The notes under the pieces: model-generated
Told to the model about the DNA's origin: nothing
The model's database searches: none
The model's input: only the letters and a program-made list of their open reading frames with translations
DNA from: Candidatus Enterenecus merdae
GTDB taxonomy: Bacteria > Bacillota > Clostridia > Oscillospirales > Oscillospiraceae
Reading direction: 5' to 3'
Assembly (NCBI GenBank): GCA_018716385.1
Contig: DVJZ01000026.1
Span: 62,001-126,000 of the forward strand
Length of the DNA: 64,000 bases
Program-made: the position numbers and the translations under genes
Shown: piece by piece, positions 8,028-18,822 of the stretch
Layout of the letters: each line of letters starts with the position of its first letter
Numbering within the stretch: the stretch's first letter is position 1

Positions 8028-9166
8028 GCCTCTCCCTCCCACACCGTTTGGATCAGCCCTTGCAGAAATTCCGTCTGCTCCGGGGAGAGAGGCTGGTTGT
8101 TCTGCATCTGATAAAACCGGGCGAACAGCTCCAGCGGGTTCTGGCGCTCCACCGCCGTCCCCGCCCCCTCCACCGTCCCGGAGCGCCGGGTGCGGGCGTT
8201 GTCATAGTCCAGCTTCATCAGGTTGTGGTAGATCGCCCGCAGCCGGCCAATGGCGTCCGGGACGTCCTGCTCGTCGGTGAGGGTGATGTGGACATAGTCC
8301 TCCTGGTAGGTGGTGCCCTGGTAGAAGCCTCGGAAGGTCAGCTCCTGATAGCTTCCCCGCAGCTCCACCAGATCCCGCAGGGGGCGCAGGGGGAGGGTGC
8401 GCACCGTCAGCTCCCCCTTGGCCCCCAGCTCCGCCACCGTCATGGACTTGCGGTGGGCCGCCTCGGAGAAGGAGTACTTTAGCGGACTGCCCGCGTAGCG
8501 CACCCGGGGAGACCCGACGTTCTGGGGACTGTGGATATGGCCCAGGGCCACATAGTCGAAGGGGGCGAACACCGCCCCGTCCACGTTGTCCAGCCCGCCC
8601 ACAGATAACTCCTCCGAGTCTGATCGCTCCGCCCCGGTGACAAACTGATGAGCCACCAGGACGTTGCGCCGTGCGGGATCCAGCCCCAGGTGGCCGATGG
8701 CCACCCGCACCGCGTCGGTGTAGGTCTCCACCTGCTCCTGGGGGCAGTGGAGGCGCACCTGGGCCGGCTTGAGGAAGGGCAGCAGATACACGTCCACAGG
8801 GCCGTGGGCGTCCTCCAAGGTGATGGGGCGGATCTGGCCGGCGTATACCGGGGCCAGGTGGATGCCGCTGTCCCCCATCAGCCGGCCGCCAAAGGCCAGC
8901 CGCTCGGGGCTGTCATGGTTGCCGCTGATGACGAATACCTGGGTGTCCAGCCGGGACAGGCGTACCAAGAACTCGTCAAACAGCTCCACGGCCGGGGCGG
9001 GCGGCACGGACTTGTCATAGATGTCCCCGGCCAGCAGCACCCCATTCGGGCGCTCCTGCTCGATCCCGCGCAGGGCCTGCTTCAGGATATGGGCCTGATC
9101 CTCCAGCATGGAGAAACCGTTGACCCGCTTGCCCAGGTGCAGGTCGGACAGATGGATGAACTTCAT
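8024..9166 (-). CDS. sbcD: Exonuclease SbcCD subunit D (Mre11-like nuclease)
   Basis: A 380-residue Mn-dependent phosphoesterase, partner of SbcC. The metallophosphatase blocks are all visible: LSDLHLGK near residues 6-13, GDIYD, SGNHDSPERL, VAHQF and LGHIHSPQ. The start at 9166 is chosen because the conserved MKFIHLSDLH begins there. The gene is first in a two-gene operon with sbcC. Confidence 0.96.
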   Translation of the reverse strand: MKFIHLSDLHLGKRVNGFSMLEDQAHILKQALRGIEQERPNGVLLAGDIYDKSVPPAPAVELFDEFLVRLSRLDTQVFVISGNHDSPERLAFGGRLMGDSGIHLAPVYAGQIRPITLEDAHGPVDVYLLPFLKPAQVRLHCPQEQVETYTDAVRVAIGHLGLDPARRNVLVAHQFVTGAERSDSEELSVGGLDNVDGAVFAPFDYVALGHIHSPQNVGSPRVRYAGSPLKYSFSEAAHRKSMTVAELGAKGELTVRTLPLRPLRDLVELRGSYQELTFRGFYQGTTYQEDYVHITLTDEQDVPDAIGRLRAIYHNLMKLDYDNARTRRSGTVEGAGTAVERQNPLELFARFYQMQNNQPLSPEQTEFLQGLIQTVWEGEA

Positions 9167-9212
9167 GGCCGCTCCTCCCTTCCCAGCCCATGGCCGGGCG
9201 GTTCTAAGGGGC

Positions 9213-9241
9213 ATTATACCGCCCCGCCGGGCTTTTCACAA
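9213..9241 (-). promoter_or_regulatory. sbcDC promoter
   Basis: On the minus strand TTGTGA, 17-base spacer, TATAAT, 47 bases ahead of the sbcD start. Confidence 0.7.
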
Positions 9242-9278
9242 GAGGGGAGAGGCTCCAGCCTGGGGCCGGGTCAGCAAA

Positions 9279-9320
9279 CAAGGACCCCAGCCCGCGCTCC
9301 CGCACGGACTGAGGTCCTTG
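9279..9320. other. Inverted repeat in the rnj-sbcD intergenic region
   Basis: CAAGGACC and GGTCCTTG form a perfect 8-bp inverted repeat around 26 bases of GC-rich loop. No T-run follows on either strand. It may be a weak terminator for rnj or a remnant of one. Confidence 0.35.
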
Positions 9321-9348
9321 CCCAAAGGAACCCCGCCGGAGTGGGGAT

Positions 9349-9407
9349 CCCAAGCCAAGCGCAATAACTCTTCCATAATGACCGGCAAGATCATCGGGTT
9401 GCGCTTG
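9349..9407 (-). repeat. Duplicated 3' end of the RNase J gene, outer copy
   Basis: 59 bp matching 9481-9539 at about 52 of 59 positions, 132 bp away in direct orientation. It still encodes the RNase J ending (KRNPMILPVIME) although it lies beyond the stop codon of the gene. Confidence 0.75.
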
Positions 9408-9496
9408 TGATTACCTCTCTTGGCGCAGGGGAGTGAATCCCCTACGCCGCCGGGCTTCGCCCGCCCACCTTCGGCGGGGCCCCAAACCAAGCCCAA

Positions 9497-11155
9497 TTAC
9501 ACCTCCATGATCACCGGCAAGATCATCGGGTTGCGCTTGGTTTTCTTATAAAGGTAGTTGGACAGCGCGCCCTTGATCTCAGACTTGATGGCCGCCCAGT
9601 CCCGGGTGTGCCGGGTGGCACAGCGCTCCAGCGCCTCCACCGCCACCTGGCGCAGCTCTTCCATGAGTCCTTCCGACTCCTTGACGTAGACGAATCCCCG
9701 GGTGATGATGTCGGGGCCGGAAATGACCTGCCCGTCCTCGCCGGACATGGACACCACCACCACCAGCATCCCGTCCTGGGCCAGGTGCTGCCGGTCCCGA
9801 AGGACCACCGCCCCCACGTCGCCCACGCCGTAGCCGTCCACGAACACCTTGCCCGAGGGCACCGTGCCGTTGACCTTGACGCTCTTGGCGGTCAGCTCAA
9901 TGACCTTGCCCACGTCGCTGATGACGATGTGCCGCGGGTCCATGCCCATGTCCCGGGCCAGCTTGGCGTGGGTCTTGAGGTGGCGCTGCTCGCCGTGGAC
10001 GGGGATGAAGAAGCGGGGCTTGGTCAGCGCGTGCATGATCTTCAGCTCCTCCTGGCAGGCGTGGCCGGACACGTGCAAGGGCAGCTCCCGCTCGTTGACC
10101 ACCTCGGCGTCCCGGCGGTAGAGCTCGTTGATCACGTTGCCCACCGAGTTCTCGTTGCCCGGGATGGCGGAGGCGGAGATGATAACCCGGTCCCCCGCCT
10201 GGATGTCCACCTGCCGGTGGGTGTTGAACGCCATCCGGGTCAAAGCGGACATGGTCTCGCCCTGGCTGCCGGTGGAGATGATGCACACCTTGTTCTTGGG
10301 CAGGGTCTTGATCTGGGCCAGGTCCACCACCGTGCCCGCGGGCACTTTCATATAGCCCAGCTCGGTGGACACCCGCATGGCGTTCTCCATGGACCGGCCG
10401 GTCACCGCCACCTTGCGGCCGTACTTGGCAGCCACGTTGATGATCTGCTGGATGCGGTCGATGTTGGAGGCGAAGGTGGTGACGATGATGCGTTGATCAC
10501 ATCCCCGGAACAGCGCCTCAAAGGAGGCGCCCACGCTGCGCTCGCTCTTGGTAAAGCCGGGGCGCTCCACGTTGGTGGAATCGGCCAGCAAGGCCAGCAC
10601 CCCCTCCTTGCCCAGCTCGCCCAGGCGGGTCAGGTCGGCCATGCCACCCTGGATGGGGGTGGGGTCGATCTTGAAGTCGCCGGTGTGGACGCACACCCCC
10701 AAGGGGCAGCGGATGGCAAAGGACACCGCGTCGGCGATGGAGTGGTTGATGTGGATGAACTCCACCGAGAACTTGCCCGCCCGGACGGTCTCACCCGCCT
10801 CGCAGGTCACCAGCTTCACCTTGTCCACCAGGCGGTGCTCCTCCAGCTTCAGGCGGATCAATCCCGCGGACATTCGGGTGGCATAGATGGGGGCGTTGAT
10901 GTCCCGCATGAGATAGGGGATGCCCCCGATATGGTCCTCGTGGCCATGGGTGATGAAGATGGCCCGGATCCGATCCCGATTCTGGATCAGATAGGTGAAG
11001 TCGGGGATGACCACGTCGATGCCGTACATATCGTCGTCAGGGAACCCCATCCCCACGTCCACGATGATGATGTCGCCGCCGTACTCATAGACGGTGAGAT
11101 TCTTGCCGATCTCGTTCAAACCGCCCAGCGGGATGATTTTTAATTTTTCTGCCAT
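9497..11155 (-). CDS. rnj: Ribonuclease J
   Basis: A 552-residue metallo-beta-lactamase-fold RNase, acting as endonuclease and 5'-3' exonuclease in mRNA decay and rRNA maturation. The catalytic motif THGHEDHIGG lies at residues 69-78, with HTGDFK further on and the beta-CASP region after it. The start at 11155 follows AAAGGAG; the frame stays open upstream but without a ribosome site. The promoter seems to lie about 360 bases upstream, leaving a long leader. The 3' end is partly duplicated downstream (9349-9407). Confidence 0.95.
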   Translation of the reverse strand: MAEKLKIIPLGGLNEIGKNLTVYEYGGDIIIVDVGMGFPDDDMYGIDVVIPDFTYLIQNRDRIRAIFITHGHEDHIGGIPYLMRDINAPIYATRMSAGLIRLKLEEHRLVDKVKLVTCEAGETVRAGKFSVEFIHINHSIADAVSFAIRCPLGVCVHTGDFKIDPTPIQGGMADLTRLGELGKEGVLALLADSTNVERPGFTKSERSVGASFEALFRGCDQRIIVTTFASNIDRIQQIINVAAKYGRKVAVTGRSMENAMRVSTELGYMKVPAGTVVDLAQIKTLPKNKVCIISTGSQGETMSALTRMAFNTHRQVDIQAGDRVIISASAIPGNENSVGNVINELYRRDAEVVNERELPLHVSGHACQEELKIMHALTKPRFFIPVHGEQRHLKTHAKLARDMGMDPRHIVISDVGKVIELTAKSVKVNGTVPSGKVFVDGYGVGDVGAVVLRDRQHLAQDGMLVVVVSMSGEDGQVISGPDIITRGFVYVKESEGLMEELRQVAVEALERCATRHTRDWAAIKSEIKGALSNYLYKKTKRNPMILPVIMEV

Positions 11156-11518
11156 ACATACTCCTTTTCCAATTTTCCAATGGATGCTTCCTGTCATTGC
11201 GCGCAAGTTCACCAGGCCAGGCGGATGGAACCTGCCTGTCCTGTCTGATGAATCCGAGCGAAAGCAACCCTCCGGCGCCAAAGCCGCTCCAGCCCCCAAC
11301 AGGGTCCGGGCTGGCACACGGGAAACAGGCGGCAGCCGGGCCGCGCCCACGCCGGCCCTGTCTCGCCGGATGGGATGCGGCTGGCTACTTGCCTCACCCG
11401 CGCTGTGCGCCCCTTCAGGTCACAGCTTCACGCTCCAAATCAAAAACGCTGAAAGCCAGCGTCTCACGCCATGTTCGAGAACGCTCAACCCCCATCAGGG
11501 GGGAGCAATTCTCGAATA
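11156..11518 (-). promoter_or_regulatory. Long 5' leader of RNase J with possible attenuator
   Basis: No gene is seen here. Reading toward rnj, the leader starts with an inverted repeat (GAGAA with TTCTC around a G/C-rich loop). It then has a small hairpin at 11442-11462 (CGCTG, loop GCTTT, CAGCG) followed by five T, which looks like an intrinsic terminator inside the leader. The remaining 250 bases are GC-rich with no recognised riboswitch class. Premature termination as a control is an inference. Confidence 0.4.
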
Positions 11519-11524
11519 GTATAG
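11519..11524 (-). promoter_or_regulatory. Putative -10 of the rnj promoter
   Basis: TATACT on the minus strand in an AT-rich patch. The -35 is poor (TGTACT at 17 bases). It is the only good -10 between comF and rnj. Confidence 0.45.
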
Positions 11525-11594
11525 CACAGAAATCGGAAAAAGTACAGCATTTTTTACCCTATGGCCAAATTTGGCCGTCTCCACCGGTCCGGCC

Positions 11595-12251
11595 TCACCT
11601 GGCCCGGGCCAGGGTGAGGGCCACCACGCACGCCGCCCCCGCGGCCCGCAGGCAAGCGGCGCATTGGGCCAGGGTCGCCCCACTGGTTGCCACATCGTCC
11701 ACCAGTACCACCCGCTTCCCAGCCAGCTCCACCCCTGGCAGGCAGTCGTAAGCCCCGGCCACGTTGGCTCTCCTGGATTGCTCCGTTCCCAGGCGGGACT
11801 GGGCCCGGGTGTGCCGGCGCTTCTCCAGGGTGGGGATCACCGGTAGCCCCGTCACCTCACCCACCCGACGGGCCAGCAGTTCCGCCTGGTCATAGCCCCG
11901 GGCCCGCAGGCGCTTGCGGGACAGGGGCGCCCAGGTGACCAGGTCCACCGGCCCCGCCCAGTCCCGCGCCAGGCATTGGGCCATGAGCGCCCCGAACAGG
12001 CGGCTGTGCCCCCGTCCGTGCTGGAACTTATAGCGGCGCACCCCCTCCCGCGCACCGTCCCGGTACCAGAGGGGGGCCAGGCAACGGGCACAGCCGTCCA
12101 CCTGCTGCCGAGCCTCCTCCGGCTCCACCCAGGGCAGGGCCCGCTGGCAGGCTCCACACATCCCGTCCTCCCACCGCTCCAGCACCCGGCCGCAGAAGGG
12201 GCAGCGGACTGGGTACACCAGGGACAACAGCAGGGCTAAGGGCCGGATCAT
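11595..12251 (-). CDS. comF: ComF family phosphoribosyltransferase-like protein
   Basis: A 218-residue protein of the ComFC/GntX family, needed for DNA uptake in competent Firmicutes, though its biochemical role is unsettled. The N-terminal zinc finger has CPFC at 17-20 and CGAC at 32-35, with a second CARC pair after it. The C-terminal half is a phosphoribosyltransferase domain with the PRPP loop VVLVDDVATSGAT near residue 185. The start overlaps the stop of the RHH gene upstream by four bases (ATGA). No comEA/EC genes are in the window, so competence cannot be inferred. Confidence 0.9.
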   Translation of the reverse strand: MIRPLALLLSLVYPVRCPFCGRVLERWEDGMCGACQRALPWVEPEEARQQVDGCARCLAPLWYRDGAREGVRRYKFQHGRGHSRLFGALMAQCLARDWAGPVDLVTWAPLSRKRLRARGYDQAELLARRVGEVTGLPVIPTLEKRRHTRAQSRLGTEQSRRANVAGAYDCLPGVELAGKRVVLVDDVATSGATLAQCAACLRAAGAACVVALTLARAR

Positions 12252-12433
12252 CGCTCCTGGCCGGGCAGCTCGATGGGGCCGTGCTCCCGCTCGAAGCTAC
12301 GGATGCACTGGTTGACCAGGTAGAGGATCTGCTTGCTCATGGAGCGGCCCTCATATTCGGCAACATATTTGAATTTATCGTGAATGTTTGGATGCAGACG
12401 GATGCTGAGATGGGTCAAGTCTTGGTTTGCCAT
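12248..12433 (-). CDS. Arc-like ribbon-helix-helix DNA-binding protein
   Basis: A 61-residue protein with the ribbon-helix-helix pattern: a short strand (THLSIRLHPNIHD), then two helices (YVAEYEGRSMSKQILYLVNQ). Such proteins dimerise and bind short palindromes through the strand pair. It is translationally coupled to comF by a four-base overlap. A perfect 15-bp palindrome lies over its own promoter (12475-12489), which suggests autoregulation of the pair. No toxin gene is next to it, so an antitoxin role is not supported. Confidence 0.82.
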   Translation of the reverse strand: MANQDLTHLSIRLHPNIHDKFKYVAEYEGRSMSKQILYLVNQCIRSFEREHGPIELPGQER

Positions 12434-12474
12434 ATGCCGCGCCTCGCTTTCGGTAATTCCACCATACCCAAAAC

Positions 12475-12489
12475 AACTAATAATTAGTT
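12475..12489. promoter_or_regulatory. Palindromic putative operator of the RHH-comF operon
   Basis: AACTAAT-A-ATTAGTT, a perfect palindrome with seven-base arms. It overlaps the -10 region of the promoter at 12476-12504. Confidence 0.55.
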
Positions 12490-12504
12490 ATCTTTAAGTG
12501 CAAA
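12476..12504 (-). promoter_or_regulatory. RHH-comF promoter
   Basis: On the minus strand TTGCAC, 17-base spacer, ATTAGT (TTAGTT with an 18-base spacer). The -35 is good and the -10 moderate. Confidence 0.5.
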
Positions 12505-12516
12505 ATTACGGCATTA

Positions 12517-12564
12517 TTTGAACAGCCAGCGGCCCCTCATTCTGGAGGGTGCTGGCTGTTCAAA
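12517..12564. other. Long inverted repeat upstream of the RHH gene
   Basis: TTTGAACAGCCAGC and its exact complement form 14-bp arms around 20 bases that contain an inner CCCTC/GAGGG stem. There is no T-run. The rest of 12565-12674 shows no gene. Confidence 0.5.
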
Positions 12565-12674
12565 CCATTGTGACATTCAGCGGCATCATCTTGGCGCGGA
12601 AGCCCCCTTTCCAGCCTGCGGACACAATAAGCGGCAACGAAAGTGCTGCGGAAGCCCACAGCCCGCTTGCCATC

Positions 12675-12706
12675 AAAAGGCCCGCTCCGGTTGGAGCGGG
12701 CCTTTT
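12675..12706. terminator. Terminator of PFOR
   Basis: A 14-bp stem AAAAGGCCCGCTCC with its complement around a four-base loop, 14 bases past the PFOR stop; reading on the minus strand the stem ends in TTTT. Confidence 0.85.
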
Positions 12707-12719
12707 GCGGTGAAATTTT

Positions 12720-16328
<3,609 letters not shown>

Positions 16329-16461
16329 TGGCGTTCTCCTCCTTAATTGGTCCGGTGAACCTGCCCGGACATGATTCGTGGTTGGGATGGTGCGATGCGA
16401 TGGCCCGGGCCCGGCCCGGCGCGCATCGGGGCAGCCCCGCGGGGCTCGGCTACACCTCTAT

Positions 16462-16491
16462 ATTGTAACACGGCATCTTCCCTTTTGTAAA
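16462..16491 (-). promoter_or_regulatory. PFOR promoter
   Basis: On the minus strand TTTACA, 18-base spacer, TACAAT (TTACAA with a 17-base spacer). It lies about 134 bases ahead of the start codon. Confidence 0.65.
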
Positions 16492-16562
16492 TAGAATTCT
16501 GCATATATCGTGATTTTTTTATCAATGTTCACGGGCAATCCAGATGCCACTGCCCCACACCC

Positions 16563-16889
16563 TCAAAACACCGCCTGCACCAGCACCATATACAGTATGG
16601 TGCCTCCCAAAATCGACAGCATATTGTTGCGTTTCCACAGGTGCAGCAGGGCTACCGCCAGCCCGGCGATCAGGGCTGGGGCCCAGTTGGCGGGGGCCTG
16701 AAAGCTCACCTGCCGGAAGCAGTAGACGATGAGCATAGCGATCACCGCCGGGGGCAGGTACCGGCCCAGGTAGAGCACTGCCCGGGGCGGGTTCCCTCGC
16801 CGGCCAAAGAGCAGGAAGGGCAGGGCCCGGGTGAGAAAGGTGATGGCGGCCATCACGGCGATGGCGGCCACGGCTTGCCACGCGCTCAC
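16563..16889 (-). CDS. azlD: AzlD family branched-chain amino acid exporter subunit
   Basis: A 108-residue membrane protein with about four hydrophobic segments (ITFLTRALPFLLF, YLPPAVIAMLIVY, ALIAGLAVALLHL, ILGGTILYMVLV). The TRALPF element is typical of AzlD. With AzlC it forms an exporter of branched-chain amino acids or analogues. The start is GTG at 16889, overlapping the azlC stop (GTGA), so the two are coupled. Confidence 0.9.
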   Translation of the reverse strand: MSAWQAVAAIAVMAAITFLTRALPFLLFGRRGNPPRAVLYLGRYLPPAVIAMLIVYCFRQVSFQAPANWAPALIAGLAVALLHLWKRNNMLSILGGTILYMVLVQAVF

Positions 16890-17608
16890 CGCTCCTCACC
16901 CCCTTGCCCGGCATTCGCCCGCTGCCCCTCCAGTCGAGGGCGCAGGAGCATCAGCAGGGCCACCATCAGCACCAGGGCGGGGATGAGGAAGCGGCCGTTT
17001 TCCTGTCCCATCACCAGCAGGCAGGCCAGGGTGACCCCCGCCCCCAGCAGGGCGGGCAGATGCTGGCGGCTGGAGCGCCACTGCTCCACGGCGATGACGA
17101 TGAACAGGGCGGTCATGGCAAAGTCAATCCCCTCGGTGTTGATCTGGATGAGGGAGCCGGCCACCGCCCCCAGCACGGACCCACTGATCCAATACAGATG
17201 GTCCAGCACAGCGATGGAGAAGTAAAACCCTTTCTCCTCCACCCCCTGGGGCGGCTGGACGCCGGCCAGCAGGGCATAGGTCTCGTCGGTGAGGGAGAAG
17301 ATCATGTACAGCTTACGCCAGCCCATGCCCTGGAACTTATCCAGCATGGACAAGCCGTAGACCAGGTGCCGGAAGTTGATGATCAGCGTGAGAAAGGCCA
17401 CGTCGCCCAGGGGTGCGGCGCGGTCCAGCAGGTCCACCGCCAGGTACTGGCCGCTGCCGGCATAAATGGCCGCCGACATGGCCGCCGCCCAAGTTGGGGT
17501 ATATCCGATGGCGGCCATCATCCAGCCGAACACGACGCCGATGGACAGGTAGCCCATCAGCACCGGCAGGGTATAGGGAAAGGCTGCGGACAGGGTTTTT
17601 CGGGACAT
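16886..17608 (-). CDS. azlC: AzlC family branched-chain amino acid exporter
   Basis: A 240-residue polytopic membrane protein. The family hallmarks are visible: an N-terminal GYLSIGVVFGWM, SAAIYAGSGQY and a central INFRHLVYGLSM. It is the larger subunit of the AzlCD exporter. It has its own promoter and is divergent from the lipid kinase gene. No Lrp-type regulator lies next to it. Confidence 0.92.
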   Translation of the reverse strand: MSRKTLSAAFPYTLPVLMGYLSIGVVFGWMMAAIGYTPTWAAAMSAAIYAGSGQYLAVDLLDRAAPLGDVAFLTLIINFRHLVYGLSMLDKFQGMGWRKLYMIFSLTDETYALLAGVQPPQGVEEKGFYFSIAVLDHLYWISGSVLGAVAGSLIQINTEGIDFAMTALFIVIAVEQWRSSRQHLPALLGAGVTLACLLVMGQENGRFLIPALVLMVALLMLLRPRLEGQRANAGQGGEER

Positions 17609-17690
17609 GGCGGCGCGCGCCCCCTCTCAGGCAAAGTCTCCGGCGCAGCGGGCCGGAACGCGCCGGCCCCAATCAGTGCGGATTGCATCT

Positions 17691-17719
17691 ATCGTATCAA
17701 ATCCGCCCTGGGTTGACAA
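17691..17719 (-). promoter_or_regulatory. azlCD promoter
   Basis: On the minus strand TTGTCA, 17-base spacer, TACGAT, about 83 bases ahead of azlC. Confidence 0.6.
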
Positions 17720-17742
17720 GGGCGCGATTTACAGAAAGCACC

Positions 17743-17771
17743 TTGTAATGCTGACGTAAATTGGCTATAAT
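17743..17771 (+). promoter_or_regulatory. Lipid kinase promoter
   Basis: TTGTAA, 17-base spacer, perfect TATAAT, about 66 bases ahead of the ATG at 17838. Confidence 0.75.
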
Positions 17772-17837
17772 GGTACCCGTCAAAAGTCTCTTTGCCCCCC
17801 GGTCTGGCCGGGGCGCGCGCCCGGCGGAGGGGATCGG

Positions 17838-18740
17838 ATGAAACGACTGCTATTCCTTTACAATCCAAAGGCTGGCCGCCAGCGGGTGCGGGGAATGCTG
17901 CCCGTCCTGTTGGAGGTGTTCGCCCGGTCAGGGTACGAGATCACCGTCCACCCCACCATGGCCCCGGAGGAGGCCGTCCAGGTGGTTGCGGAGCGGGCCG
18001 GTCAGTATGACCGGCTGGTGTGCTGCGGGGGGGACGGCACCCTCAACGAGACGGCCCGGGGCCTGGTAACCCTTCCGGAAGGCCAGCGCCCTGTGCTGGG
18101 CTACATCCCCACGGGCACCACCAACGACTTTGCCAAGACCCTGGGCCTGCCGCGATCCGCCGAGAAGATGGCGGAGGTAGCCTGCGTCGGGGTGCCCCGG
18201 GCGGTGGACGTGGGCGACTGCTCTGGGCGGCTGTTCACCTATGTATCCGCTTTCGGGCTGTTTACCGACGTGTCTTACTCCACTCCCCAGACCACCAAGA
18301 ACCTGCTGGGCCACTTCGCCTATGTGCTGGAGGGGGCTGGCCGGCTGCTGAACGTGCCCAGCTATCCCATGGAGGTGTCCACCGACACAGGGCGGACGAT
18401 CTCGGGGGACTTCATCTATGGCATGGTGTCCAACACCCTGTCGGTAGGGGGGATGATGTCCCTGCCCAGGGATCAGGTGAAGCTGGACGACGGCCGGTTT
18501 GAGGTGCTGCTGATCCGTCCTCCCCACACCCCCCGGGACTGGCAGTCCATCATCGCCTCCCTCAAGGCCCAGCGGGCCGAGCGGGAGGACGGCGCGGTGG
18601 TGGGCTTCACCGCCAGCCAGGTCACCTTCCGCTGCCGCCAGCCGGTGGCCTGGACGGTGGACGGGGAGTTCGGCGGCCGGCGGGAGGAGACCGTGATCCA
18701 GAACCGGCCCAGATCCCTGGTGATCGCCTGCGGGGCCTGA
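17838..18740 (+). CDS. Diacylglycerol kinase family lipid kinase (DgkB/YegS-like)
   Basis: A 300-residue soluble lipid kinase with the DAGK catalytic fold. Family blocks: YNPKAGR near residue 8, CGGDGTLNE near 62 (nucleotide binding) and PTGTTNDFAK near 94. DgkB-type enzymes phosphorylate diacylglycerol to phosphatidate. In LTA-making Firmicutes this recycles the diacylglycerol released when LtaS uses phosphatidylglycerol. The gene is convergent with an LtaS-like gene only 82 bases away, which suits that role. YegS-like kinases can use other lipids, so the substrate is not certain. The start follows GGAGGGG. Confidence 0.88.
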   Translation: MKRLLFLYNPKAGRQRVRGMLPVLLEVFARSGYEITVHPTMAPEEAVQVVAERAGQYDRLVCCGGDGTLNETARGLVTLPEGQRPVLGYIPTGTTNDFAKTLGLPRSAEKMAEVACVGVPRAVDVGDCSGRLFTYVSAFGLFTDVSYSTPQTTKNLLGHFAYVLEGAGRLLNVPSYPMEVSTDTGRTISGDFIYGMVSNTLSVGGMMSLPRDQVKLDDGRFEVLLIRPPHTPRDWQSIIASLKAQRAEREDGAVVGFTASQVTFRCRQPVAWTVDGEFGGRREETVIQNRPRSLVIACGA

Positions 18741-18760
18741 GCCCTCGCCCATCCAATGTC

Positions 18761-18810
18761 AAAACAGCCTGCCCGGCCATGCGCAGCTGCATGGTTGGGC
18801 AGGCTGTTTT
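18761..18810. terminator. Bidirectional terminator between lipid kinase and LtaS-like genes
   Basis: AAAACAGCCTGCCC and its complement form a 14-bp stem with a further CCATGC/GCATGG stem inside, ending in TTTT on both strands. Confidence 0.85.
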
Positions 18811-18822
18811 CTCAATTGCCGG

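Noticed and set aside
9608-11143. Long plus-strand open frame of 511 codons opposite RNase J
   Set aside because: It mirrors the antisense of a GC-rich gene with clear family motifs; the product is rich in H, D, G, V and Q and has no recognisable domain.
12248-12433. Antitoxin of a toxin-antitoxin pair
   Set aside because: The coupled gene is comF, not a toxin.
17713-17718. TTGACA as -35 of the lipid kinase promoter
   Set aside because: No -10 hexamer lies 16-18 bases downstream; the TTGTAA/TATAAT pair at 17743-17771 is better.
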